A DNA stretch of 64,000 nucleotides from Bathynomus jamesi. Its lineage: Eukaryota; Arthropoda; Malacostraca; Isopoda; Cirolanidae. The number at the start of each line of letters is the position of its first letter. Positions within the stretch are counted from its first letter, which is position 1. Below the pieces are notes generated by a model, which saw only the letters and a list, made by a program, of their open reading frames with translations, searched no databases and was not told where the DNA came from. The stretch lies in assembly GCA_023014485.1 (NCBI GenBank), contig JAJOZX010000997.1, positions 900,001 to 964,000 of the forward strand, written 5' to 3'. Of the stretch, positions 25,733-36,199 are shown piece by piece. The translations under genes and the position numbers were made by a program.

Positions 25733-26021
25733 CGGTGGTGTAGTGGTTAGCGTCGCTGACTACGTGTCCATCGGCCCCGAGATCGAGACCCGGTGACGGC
25801 AGGCGGCGCGCAGCAAAAACCCAGCTGTTCATCCTTCCACACACAAAAAAATTGGTTTGTAGATAAATGGGTACCCTGGGTAGCCTAGTGGTTAATATGC
25901 TGGGCTTCTGGTGTGGCGTGGTTCGGATTGCGCGTAAAACTGTAGGTCTAAGGTGGAGTGACAAGCTTGACCTTTATCAGAATGAACAATTCGGGCTGAA
26001 GCAAAACCAAAGTTAACCAAG
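25733..26021 (+). repeat. Dimeric tRNA-derived SINE (family 3), plus copy
   Basis: There are two tRNA-like units in one element. The first has GGTGGTGTAGTGGTTAGCGT as A box and GATCGAGACCC as B-box region. The second, about 130 bp later, has GGGTAGCCTAGTGGTTAATA and GTGGTTCGGATTGCG. A minus-strand copy with the same two units in the same order is at 42247-42527, so the dimer is the mobile unit. Confidence 0.8.
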
Positions 26022-26464
26022 GTTTATATATATATTTAGGGCGGGTCGATTTTCTACATGTTTTGAAATCGCAAGGTGAATAAGTGCCCAGTAGTTAGGT
26101 TTGGTTGAGAAATGAACCCAAAAAATTTTTTAGGGCAAACGGATAAGGGCCTGCTTGCGGATTTGCAATTAAAGTTTGTTATGGTTTTTGACCCAATTTT
26201 CGTCATACGCGATAGGTAAACTCGTCATTTTTGAAGACATAATATTAACTAATTGTAGATGTAGCAACTCAATATCATTTTCTATCCCAAGAGGAGACAA
26301 TGCCTAATGTATATCATGTGTTTTTAAGTGTAAAATGATAAAATTTCGTTGAAAAAAGCATTTTTGCTAATTCATTCACATATTTTGGCTACAAAACTTG
26401 AAAAAATACTTTGAAAAGGTGATAAATCAAAAAAAAATCACATGTTCTCATGTAAAAAGAAAAA

Positions 26465-28886
26465 CTATTCATATAAATCATCATAAGATTGAGAATAATG
26501 TCCTTTTGATATAAATGCAGGACGCATCTTCCTGCTCAGTACTTTAGTAAGGATACATCTGTGACGAGTTTCGAACCCGTACACGGTATGGGAAGCCTCT
26601 GTCACTAATTTCACACTCCTCTCAACACTGAGAGTGAGAAGGAAAGTCTGGAATGTCTGGCTTAGTGTTAGTGTCCATGAATGACTGGATTTCTTCATCA
26701 GATAGGTGCTGTGTGGTAGGTGGTTCCATGACATCAGGGTCAGTGAGGTCGATGAGCTCATGCCAGTGATTTGCATTCCAATTCACCTGGGAATTTTCTT
26801 CCCTGCTTCCTGGTTACTCTCCATTCTATAAATGAAAATGAAAATATAAATGAAATATAAATATAAATAAAAATATAAATATAAATGAAAAATAGTATTC
26901 AAATATTGCCGTTTCAATAATACAAACAAATTACCCACTTAAAGTGACAATTATAATATTTTTTCCATATTTTTTGGAGAATAACTTAGCTTTGGCAAAA
27001 AAAAAAAAAAAAAAAAAAATTACAAGAAGCAAAAATTTACCTGTGTCTGAGAGTGAGTATAGTCTGAAGCCCAAGATTCCTGATTCTGTCTTCATCATCT
27101 TTCACCATGGCATAGAGAATGTTCTCAGGTCGGAGGCAGAAAACATTACCCTGGATGTTCTGCTTTACAATGCGTTTCACATCATCAATGGAATCAGCCT
27201 CAGTCGGCTGATAGCAGAGAAGCGGATGCGAGGAGAATCATGCAGCTTAGAGGATGCCTTTATCTCAAACCATGCAGGAGCATAAACTCGAACAATATAA
27301 TGGACCAACTTTTTCAAACTGTACCTGAGGTTCATCCTGGATATCTTCTGCGCACCTTTGCCCAAGGGGCCCGCTGAAACTTCTTGGGCCAGTTGTTACT
27401 CCATCCATTTTTTAAAGGTGCTTTTAGTGGGAGTTCATTCTGATGCAGTGCGCAACCAATAGAGTGCAGTTTCCTCCCCAGAGTTTCTTGAAGTTTTACT
27501 ACTAAACCACTCTTCCAGCCAGCGTTGGTTGCGGTATTATCAAGAAGAATGGCTCGGATACTTCAACGCTATTATATTCTTCAAGAACACTGAATGTCTC
27601 CTGAGCAAGGACCTCACCAGTGGCGCCTATAACAGGAATTGTTCTGTGGGTCAAGTAGGCGCCAGGAGATTTTCCATCTTCATAGGTGAAGGTGAGGTGA
27701 TGTTCTGCGTCAATACACTTTCTGAGAACAGTTTCCCCTTCAGGTGTCTCTATTTCTTCGTAAGTCATGGTATTCTCGTCAACCTTCCCATCCACACCAA
27801 CACAAATGAGCTGTCTTTTTCTCTGATTCCAAACCCTCACTAACTACCCTAATTTGGGCTTTGGCCCTGTTTAATTTGCACTTGTCAATCATGATGTGAT
27901 TGATGTCAACTTCAGGTCTCAGTAGGTGTTTGATGTCATGGAGCAAGGCATTCCCAAGAGCTGCGCCCAGATTTGATGAACATTCACCTCTGACAAGTTC
28001 CATAGCATATCTGGGAAACTTTAAAAGGCTGTAGTCTCCTGAAGGCCTCTTCCTAGGCTGCCATTCATCTTCTCCTTCCTGAAAATAAATGGAAAATATT
28101 AATGCGTTTTCTGTTTATTATTTATTTATTTATTTATTTATTTAATTTATTTATTTATAATTATATATAATTAATATAAATAAAAGGAAACTAACCTCGC
28201 CACCAGATGAACTGCTTGTAAGTCCAGGCAACTCTGTAGGCTGTATGAAAGATCCTACTAGCTCAACTTCCTCCTGAGGTAGTACATGTTGCTGTCCTTG
28301 TTTGGCCTTCCTGTCTCCTTTGGCAGCAGCTGTGTCCACTGAAGACAGCTGGTATGCACCCTTAGGACCTGTTTTGGATCGCTGATGACGAAGGTATACT
28401 CTTTCTTCAAGTGGCACCTTTGCATTTCGAGGGCAAACACAGATGATGTTCTTGTGTACACTTGTCCTTCTTACAGTATACTCTTGAATCACTGCAAGGC
28501 AAAATATCCAAAGAACAGGAACAGGCAGAAATATCAAAAAGTTTGTCCAAGTTAGCATCCAGATTTCGCTTGACACTCGCTTTAGCATGCTCGCGATTAA
28601 TGTCTTTCACAAGAGTGAGTAGGTCTTTAACCTTTCTGTCAATGGATTTGTCATTAATCAAAGGCAGCCTTGGATTCACTGAAGACCAAATGGATTTTAA
28701 ATCATTGCTAACTTGCTGCACTAAGGCCCAAAAATCTGCGCCAGGGTTAGCATGATTAAAGTCATAATAGTATTGAATCAGCTACCTGTAAGTGCTTGGT
28801 TCGGTCATTAATAATTCACAAGGACCACCTCCATACTTTTCTTCACTTTTCTTTCGGGTCAGGTGTCTTGTTTTCGCTTTCGGCAT
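26465..28886 (-). pseudogene. Transposase-like gene, copy 1, with one intron
   Basis: The probable start is the ATG at 28886 (MPKAKTRHLTRKKSEEKYGG). An in-frame TAG follows, then a helical region and a Cys cluster (CSCSLDILPC, then YCKKDKCTQ at about 28460-28520). After a frameshift comes YLRHQRSKTG, and the frame ends at a splice donor. A 117-bp intron (28195 down to 28079) is flanked by GAG|GTTAGT and TTTTCAG|GAA. Skipping it joins two frames exactly, leading into EGEDEWQPRKR and KCKLNRAKAQIR. Later blocks are VGVDGKVDENT, LLDNTATNAG, CALHQNELPL, DGVTTGPRSFSG, VRVYAPAWFEIK, RPENILYAM and ERSVKLVTEAS. They occur in the same order as in the copy at 46436-48682. At least three frameshifts and several stops make it non-functional. 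By fold signature I infer a DDE (RNase H-like) transposase. Confidence 0.7.
28079..28195 (-). other. Predicted 117-bp intron in transposase copy 1
   Basis: The donor GTTAGT follows codon GAG, and the acceptor is a pyrimidine-rich ATTTATTTTCAG. The intron is A+T rich with (TTTA)n repeats. Removing it fuses the frame ending GLTSSSSGGE to EGEDEWQPRKR without a shift (phase 0). Read-through would hit stops. Confidence 0.7.
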
Positions 28887-29286
28887 TATTTACACCGGAA
28901 AATCTGAAACATAATGAAAAGTGTTAATGCGAATAGCAATATGTAAGAAATAAGCGTGAACGGTCACAGGAAATACAGTATAATATTTTACATTATTTTT
29001 TAATAAAGATGCATAATTAATAATTATATAAAAATACAAGCAAAACGTTGATATTTATGCTTATAGAAACAAGTTAGTAATTTAGAGTTTGCTTTGTTTG
29101 GTTGCGCGTATGCCGCATACGAGATTTTACGCATAAAGCGACAACAGAAAAAATTAAAAACTTAAAAGCTAAATTCGCATTCTGATATTTTATCAAAATG
29201 CATTTCTTTGTGATTTTCTCATTTCAAATGAAACGACAACTACTGGATGTTTATTCGCTTTCTGGTACCAACTTCGACCACCCCTA

Positions 29287-29295
<9 letters not shown>

Positions 29296-29334
<39 letters not shown>

Positions 29335-29355
29335 TAATATATATATATATATATA
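29296..29355. repeat. (TA)n microsatellite
   Basis: A TA dinucleotide array of about 60 bp with small interruptions, directly next to the right end of the transposon at 26037-29286. Confidence 0.9.
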
Positions 29356-29726
29356 CAATACAGTATATGTTAATAATAAGCAAAGATAATTCATAATCTA
29401 TTTATTTGCATTTTTACTCCTTGACACCCCAACCCAAACACCCTCTCAACCCTCAATTCCAGAACCAAAATTTCTCCGAAGGAATCAGTGTAAATTTTTA
29501 TACGGTGACTTATACAAATAGTCTTTACAGTCGAACATTGAACATATTACTTTTTATAACATTATTATAGCTTTCAGTAAAAAATCAAACGTAACAAAAT
29601 AAAGCTTTAAAGTTTAATGAAACGTGGCAACAGTGCTTCTGCATAGGAAAACGTTATACTTCCCTTTCATTATCGCTGTGGTGAAGACTAAAGACATTTA
29701 AAAACTACAGTAGAATTTTGCCAGCG

Positions 29727-29840
29727 CCTGTAGTTCAATGGGTAACATCATTTCCTTATAAGCGAAGTGAACACACTCCCGACGGTGCGAGTAATAGCCA
29801 GTTTCTGGCCCTCCTGACTGTTTATTATAACAGAATTACA
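29727..29840 (+). repeat. tRNA-derived SINE (family 4), copy 2
   Basis: It starts GCCAGCGCCTGTAGTTCAAT (A-box region) and ends with the tail CCAGTTTCTGGCCCTCCTGAC shared with 24665-24850. The middle, including the B box, is shortened compared with copy 1. Confidence 0.6.
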
Positions 29841-30046
29841 ATACAGCAAAAGAAAATTATTTAAAATATTACATGCTGAAATAGTATATAAGAATAAAAA
29901 ACTGATGCCACACACACTTCTCAACAAATCTATATATTACCCCACAATATAAATACAATATAAATATTCTGCCCCACCTTTTTTTTTCTTTCCAAGTTTC
30001 CTTGTAAGTTCCAGAAATTTTGTACGCAAGTAGTTACATACCTTTT

Positions 30047-31167
30047 TTACAAGTTTTTATTTTTCCACATAGTCTTCATCCTTTTCTACGGCTTTCCTCC
30101 ACCTCGAAACAAGGGCCTTTATTCCTTGCTGGTAAAAGTCCGCTGGGTTCCGCTGCAGCCACCTCTTAACCTCCTCAACAACCTCATCGTCACTCTGAAA
30201 CTTTCTTCAACCAATAGCATCCTTCATTGGCCTAAACAAATGGAAGTCTGAAGGTGCCAGATCTGGGCTGTAGCTGTATGGAGGCTGGGGTAACACAGTC
30301 AAGCGCATTTTTGTGATGTCCTCTCTTGTTTGCAAACTGTTGTGTGGTCTTGCGTTATCGTGCAAAAGAAGGACGTCTTCCAGTTTTCTCTCCGGTCGAA
30401 CTCGCTTTATACGTTTCTGGAGTCTCTGTAGGGTAGCAATATATGCCTCTGAGTTGATTGTTTGTCCTTTCTTCATAATGTCCACCAGAATTACTCCTTT
30501 CATGTCCCAAAAGATGGTGGCCATAACCTTTCCTGCAGGGGGAGCCATTTTGAACTTTTTCTTGTGTGGGGAGTGTGTGCGTGATGCCACTCCATGGATT
30601 GGCGTTTTGTTTCAGGTTGAAAGTGGTGTACCCAAGTCTCATCCCCAGTCACAATTCTTGAAAAGAAGTCATCCCCTCTGTCTCGTATCGAACCAACGAC
30701 TCAGAAGCAATTTCTTTTCTTTGGGTTTTGTGATCTTCAGTCAGTTCGCGAGGAACAAACCGTGAACACACTTTTGAGTATCTCAGTTCCTGAATTATGG
30801 TATTCATACCTCCTTCACTAATTCCTAGCTCCAGTGACAGCTCCTTGTATGTGACGCGCCGATTTGATCGAATGATGCTGTTAGCACGTTGCCCAGTGTG
30901 AGATGTCACAGCCGATGCCGGGCGACCGCTGCGTGGCTCATCATCGAGGCTGGCTCTCCCTCTCTCCGATGACCTCACACGTTTAGACGAACGTCCAACT
31001 GTGCTTCGATCAACAACAGCATCTCCGTAAACGTTTCGTGGACGTTTGTGAATATTTCTAACTGTTTCCTTCTCTGCGGTTAAAAACTCGATAACAGCTC
31101 TCTGTTTACGACGCATATCACTGTCAGACACCATTTTCAAAACTGCGTTATTCATGGTTTTATACAA
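30047..31167 (-). pseudogene. mariner transposase, copy 1
   Basis: The N-terminal half (31167-30649) carries the paired HTH DNA-binding region, with the linker LDDEPRSGRPA and the segment YKELSLELGIS. The C-terminal half (30590-30047) carries the catalytic blocks LLHDNARPHNS and YSPDLAPSDFHLF of D,D34D mariner transposases, ending DEDYVENKNL. A frameshift near 30640 removes the first Asp block (GDETW). A 6-bp duplication (TACAGC twice) adds two residues just before the last Asp block, widening the D-D spacing. There is a stop after KDAIG. It is the inverted partner of 32040-32972. Mariner elements cut and paste into TA sites; this copy cannot be active. Confidence 0.9.
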
Positions 31168-31341
31168 GGGCGTTTAAAAGCGGTTTTATACAAGGAGGGG
31201 AGGTTCAAACTGGAAAAATCCGGTTATGTGAAGCGCAGAAAGTTCAAACTTACGGCCCAAAAAGACATTTCAGCCCCATGGCCTATTATTTAGCTAAGAA
31301 AAAAAGAGTGGTGCAAAATATATTGAGTGCCCATAGTACAA

Positions 31342-31391
31342 TTAGTTAAGTTAATATTTCGTCCTTTCAAATATGAGTTTTATTGGACCTA

Positions 31392-31423
<32 letters not shown>

Positions 31424-31831
31424 GCAAAGGTCCTGCATTCTTCTTTAATTTTTATTTAATTCATACGTGAATAATGGATTACGCAATGCTGAAAGTAATG
31501 TTTAAGATGCTGAGAATATATTTGCAACTCATTTGGTATAAAACTATGAAATAGAAAACCCAACCGCATACTGGTTAAGTTTAAACAATGGAGATAGAGT
31601 TACAAGACTTAAAATAGGAATGTGGGACAATGGAAAGACATCCCAATGTATATATTAAGAATATTTGGGCCAACACGGTGAACACTCGGAATGCTTCATC
31701 ACACCAAAAGACAATGGGAATTGTCGCAAAAAAAGTGCAAAAACGCATCAAAATAGATTAGGTACTTGCCTGTATATTTTTCTTTAAATATAGTTTGCAA
31801 CTGACAGGTTTTTTGTATTTTGCTCTATATA
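31342..31831. other. Unique loop between two inverted mariner copies
   Basis: About 490 bp separates the inverted arms (30200-31341 and 31832-32972). It holds an (ATT)n run near 31395-31424 and no recognised coding sequence. The arms on either side include shared non-coding sequence upstream of the transposase start, so the repeat extends beyond the genes. Confidence 0.6.
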
Positions 31832-32039
31832 TACTAGCAGCACTCAATACATTTTGCTCCACTCTTTTTTCTTAACTAAATAATAGGCCATGGGGCTGAA
31901 ATGTCTTTTGGGCCGTAAGTTCGAACTTTCTGCGCTTCACATAACCGGATTTTTCCAGTTTGAACCTCCCCTCCTTGTATAAAACCGCTTTTAAACACCC
32001 TTGTATAAAATCGCTTTTAAACACCCTTGTATAAAACCG

Positions 32040-32972
32040 ATGATTAACGCAGTTTTGAAAATGGTGTCTGATAGTGATATGCGTCGCAAACAGAGAGCTG
32101 TTATCGAGTTTTTAACCGCAGAGAAGGAAACAGTTAGAAATATTCACAAACGTCCACGAAACGTTTACGGAGATGCTGTTGTTGATCGAAGCACAGTTGG
32201 ACGCTGGTCTAAACGTGTGAGATCATCGGAGAGAGGGAGAGCCAACCTCGATGATGAGTCACGCAGCGGTCGCCCGGCATCGGCTGTGACATCTCACACT
32301 GTGCAACGTGCTAACAGCATCATTCGATCAAGTCGGCGCGCCACATACAAGGAGCTGTCACTGGAGCTAGGAATTAGTGAAGGAAGTGTGAATACTATAA
32401 TTCAGGAACTGAGATACTCAAAAGTGTGTTCACGGTTTGTTCCTCGCGAACTGACTGAAGATCACAAAGCCCAAAGAAAAGAAATTGCTTCTGAATCGTT
32501 GGTTCGATACGAGACAGAAGGGAATGACTTCCTTTCACGAATTGTGACTGGGGATGAGACTTGGTTACACCACTTTGAACCTGAAACAAAACGCCAATCC
32601 ATGGAGTGGCTCCCCCACAAGAAAAAGTTCAAAACGGCTCCCTCTGTAGGAAAGGTTATGGCCACCATCTTCTGGGACATGAAAGGGGTGATTCTGGTGG
32701 ACATTATGAAGAAAGGACAAACAATCAACTCGGAGGCATATATTGCTACCCTACATAGACTCTAGAAACGTATAAAGCGAGTTCGACCGGAGAGAAAACT
32801 GGAAGACGTCCTTCTTTTGCACGATAACGCAACACCACACAACAGTTTGCAAACAAGAGAGGCCATCACAAAAATGCGCACTTGAATGTGTTACCCCAGC
32901 CTCCATACAGCCCGGATCTGGCACCTTCAGACTTCCATTTGTTTGGGCCAATGAAGGATGCTATTCATCGAT
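32040..32972 (+). pseudogene. mariner transposase, copy 2, truncated
   Basis: The N-terminal two thirds are intact: paired HTH, linker LDDESRSGRPA, the first catalytic block IVTGDETWLHHFEP, then QSMEWLPHKKKF. The frame is open from upstream of 32040 to a TAG at 32763-32765. Copy 1 has CAG at this position, so the stop is a C-to-T change. The second block LLHDNATPHNS follows in frame. A frameshift precedes PYSPDLAPSDFHLF, where spacing is the normal mariner one. The copy ends at about 32970 in the codons for KDAI, where a tandem repeat begins; the last 55 or so codons of copy 1 are missing. Confidence 0.9.
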
Positions 32973-32977
32973 TATAA

Positions 32978-33125
32978 ATTTGGCAAATGGACTGCCAGTT
33001 TCATAAATTTGGCAAATGGACTGCCAATTTCATGAATTTGGCAAATGGACTGCCAATTTCATGAATTTGGCAAATGGACTGCCAACCTTTATGAATTTGG
33101 CAAATGGACTGTCAATTTCATGAAA
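32978..33125. repeat. Minisatellite, five units of 29-30 bp
   Basis: The unit contains AATTTGGCAAATGGACTGCC and is repeated five times head to tail with few differences, then decays into AAATTAGCCAAAT. The array starts exactly where mariner copy 2 loses similarity to copy 1. Confidence 0.9.
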
Positions 33126-33336
33126 TTAGCCAAATTTTGCTTATTTTATGAAATACGCAATTTCACCGATTACGTGTAACATATACAGATATTGCCATAT
33201 ATTCATAAGAAATAAAGAGTGAAGGAAATCGACAAAAGATAAATACTAACAATGATACTTATTTCTCAAGAATACAACAGGAAAGCTTTCAATATCATAA
33301 CATATCTGTAAAAAATTCTTAACAAGAGTTCTTTTT

Positions 33337-33435
33337 ACAATCTTGATATATTTTCCTTGTACAGATGAAAGATATTCCAACATACAAAAAGAGTCTTTAA
33401 AGAATTGGCAATGTTTATGGAATTATATATGTATA
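33337..33435 (+). repeat. Interspersed repeat, inverted partner of 35520-35622
   Basis: Blocks such as GAAAGATATTCCAACA, GTCTTTAAAGAATTGGCAAT and GTTTATGGAATTATAT recur in reverse complement at 35520-35622. Both copies abut (TA)n. No coding content is visible. Confidence 0.65.
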
Positions 33436-33439
33436 TATA

Positions 33440-34468
33440 TGAATAGAAACGACATAAGTATTAAGGAACGTTTCTGCACACGAGGAGGAGAGAACGAAAT
33501 AATGAAAAATGAGGCGAACCGCCTGGGAATCGAACCCAGGGCCTTCCAATTGCCGGTCGGACGCTCTACCATTATGCTACGGACCTCACTCAATCACAAA
33601 TCGAAATTTCCCAAATAGGGCAGAACCAATGCCCTCAGAGAGCACCCTCGCAAATCGTGAATATGCGCAAATAACTGCAATGACCGCGCAGATATAAATG
33701 AATAGAAACGACATAAGTATTAAGGAACGTTTCTGCACAAGAGGAGGAGATAACGAAATAATGAAAAATGAGGCGAACCGCCTGGAATCGAACCCAGGGC
33801 CTTCCAATTGCCGGTCGGACGCTCTACCATTATGCTACGGACCTCACTCAATCACAAATCGAAATTCTCCCAAATAGGCAGAAACCAATGCCCTCAGAGA
33901 GCACCCTCGCAAATCGTGAATATGCGCAAATAACTGCAATGACCGCGCAGTATATAAATGAATAGAAACGACATAAGTATTAAGGAACGTTTCTGCACAC
34001 GAGGAGGAGAGATAACGAAATAATGAAAATGAGGCGAACCGCTGGGAATCGAATTGGAAGGCCCTGGTTCGATTCCCAGGCGGTTCGCCTCATTTTTCAT
34101 TATTTCGTTATCTCTCTCCTCGTGTGCAGAAACGTTCCTTAATACTTATGTCGTTTCTATTCATTTATATACTGCGCGGTCATTGCAGTTATTTGCGCAT
34201 ATTCACGATTTGCGAGGGTGCTCTCTGAGGGCATTGGTTTCTGCCCTATTTGGGAGAATTTCGATTGTGATTGAGTGAGGTCCGTAGCATAATGGTAGAG
34301 CGTCCGACCGGCAATTGGAAGGCCCTGGGTTCGATTCCCAGGCGGTTCGCCTCATTTTTCATTATTTCGTTATCTCTCCTCCTCGTGTGCAGAAACGTTC
34401 CTTAATACTTATGTCGTTTCTATTCATTTATATACTGCGCGGTCATTGCAGTTATTTGCGTATATATA
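33440..34468. repeat. Array of tRNA-derived SINE units, subfamily B
   Basis: Four to five units of about 255-265 bp occur here. Three run on the minus strand (cores at about 33520-33595, 33778-33850 and 34030-34050). After an inversion point near 34050, two run on the plus strand (cores at 34060-34085 partial and 34262-34355). The core reads GTCCGTAGCATAATGGTAGA (A box) and GGGTTCGATTCCCAGG (B box plus T stem), very close to a real tRNA. The flanking block GAGGGCATTGGTTTCTGCC is shared with subfamily A, so the two are sister families. A cognate amino acid cannot be assigned. Confidence 0.8.
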
Positions 34469-34474
34469 TATATG

Positions 34475-35205
34475 TAAAGAACGACGCTTGTGTAAGAGCG
34501 TTTCGCACAAGATGAGGAGGGAGAACAAACGAATGAAAAATAAGGTACCACCCGGGAATCGAACCCGGATCATCCGATTGCCGGTCAGATACACTATCCA
34601 CTACACCATGGACCTCGATTAATCAGAAATCGTAATTCTCCTACATACGAGCAGAAACCAATGCCCTGAGGGGGCACCTTCGCATGCCGTACATATACAT
34701 TTTAACTGCAAACAGCACACATATAATTAATGTAAAGAACGACGCTTGTGTAGAGGATCGTTCCGCACAAGATGAGGAGGGAGAACGAACAAATGAAAAA
34801 TGAGGTACCACCAGCAATCGAACCCAGGATCACCCGATTGCCGGTCAGATATGCTATCCACTACACCATGGACCTCAATCAATCAGAAGTCGTAATTCTC
34901 CTACACAAGCGTCGTTCTTTACATTAATTATACTGTGTGTTGTTTGCAGTTAGTTAAAATATATGTACGGCATTCGAAGGTGCCCCCTCAGGGCATTGGT
35001 TTCTGCTCGTATGTAGGAGAATTACGACTTCTGATTAATCGAGGTCCATGGTGTAGTGGATAGCATATCTGACCGGCAATCGGATGATCCCGGGTGGTAC
35101 CTCATTTTTCATTTGTTCGTTCTACCTCCTCATCTTGTGCGGAACGCTCTACACAAGCGTCGTTTCTTACATTAATTATACTGTATGTTGTTTGCAGTTA
35201 AAATG
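34475..35205. repeat. Array of tRNA-derived SINE units, subfamily A
   Basis: Two minus-strand units (cores at about 34545-34615 and 34800-34877) and, after an inversion near 34900, one plus-strand unit (core about 35040-35105) lie next to the subfamily B array. The minus-strand cores keep GGGTTCGATTCCCGGGTGGT in full or nearly so. Each unit ends in GCGTCGTTCTTTACATTAAT followed by a TGCAGTTAAAATG segment and a (TA)n tract. Confidence 0.8.
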
Positions 35206-35476
35206 TGTATATATATATATATATATAATATATATATATGCAAACATTTCACAAACAGCACGTGATCTTTTTAATAAGCAAGGAACCACAGGGAAAGGAA
35301 ATAAACACGAAGTCCGAGCGCTTTCGTGATATATTCACATCTTCAGGGACAGGGGATGTGAAGATGTGAATATATCACGAAGCGCTCGACTTCGTGTTTT
35401 ATTTTCCTTTCCCTGTGGTTCCTTGCTTATTAAAAAGATCACGTGCTGTTTGTAAAATGTTTGCATATATATAGAT

Positions 35477-35530
<54 letters not shown>

Positions 35531-35635
35531 TCCATAAACATTGCCAATTCTTTAAAGACCCTTTTTGTTGTTGGAATATCTTTCATTGTACAAGAAAAAT
35601 ATATCAAGATTCTAAAAGATTCTTGTGGTTCCTTG

Positions 35636-35695
<60 letters not shown>

Positions 35696-35700
35696 CACGA
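35206..35700. repeat. (TA)n-bordered foldback repeat cluster
   Basis: A (TA)n tract leads into a foldback with arms 35240-35352 and 35353-35464. The arms include CACGTGATCTTTTTAATAAG, GGAAAGGAAAT and GCGCTTTCGTGATATATTCA. A second (TA)n tract follows to about 35525, then the inverted partner of 33337-33435 (35520-35622), then another (TA)n tract at 35638-35695. The same foldback family recurs at 43310-43500. Open frames rich in Ile-Tyr are readings of the TA arrays. Confidence 0.8.
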
Positions 35701-36165
35701 AGTTAAGTTAGATGAGGTTGTAATAGGTGGGGTTGAGTTCATAATAGTTTCGTGTAACTTTCTTTTTAATAGAATTACACTGTACAAAAAACTAAAGACA
35801 TGGATATTTGGAAGGTCCAGTTGGTATAGAGCGAGTCTGAAGTAATATAAATGTACAATTGTACTACGCGTAATGAACAGATGCATTTGTGTTGCCTTCG
35901 AGGATCATTCCGGGACCTATAATGACCGGAGTGTCTGCAATGCAAACTAATGACGCAAGCATGCATGGAAATTACTGTGAATCCGAGTTTGTGAGGAAAT
36001 TGTCAGTAATATTGTGTGTGTGTGTGTGTGTGTGTGTTTAAATGTCTATGAATGAATGAATAAGTGTTTACTTTAAAAATCCTTCAACTATGCGAGAGTA
36101 AAACAAAACATCAAAAAAGCCAAAGAAGGACATCAACTCTTTGTCTCTTTCAAGTTTTGGCATTT

Positions 36166-36199
<34 letters not shown>

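Larger units (their letters stand above)
26037..29286 (-). mobile_element. DDE-type DNA transposon of unrecognised family, copy 1
   Basis: The left end TAGGGCGGGTCGATTTTC and the right end (reverse complement TAGGGGTGGTCGAAGTTGG) are imperfect inverted repeats. Each also carries CCAGTAGTT some 45-55 bp inside. The transposase-like gene occupies most of the interior on the minus strand. The AT-rich flanks (TATATATT and AATTTTAT) do not give a convincing target duplication. The TAGGG start is shared with the complete copy at 45938-49414, whose flanks show an 8-bp duplication. Confidence 0.7.

Noticed and set aside
33505..33697. Short plus-strand open frames with GNPGPSNCRSDALPL-type sequence
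   Set aside because: They are readings of tRNA-like SINE cores, repeated on both strands in the array.
34262..34355. A functional tRNA gene
   Set aside because: The A and B boxes are good, but the anticodon arm is irregular and the core is embedded in repeated SINE units.
35335..35886. 183-residue open frame rich in Ile-Tyr
   Set aside because: It runs through (TA)n arrays and a foldback; no domain and no coding-like composition.
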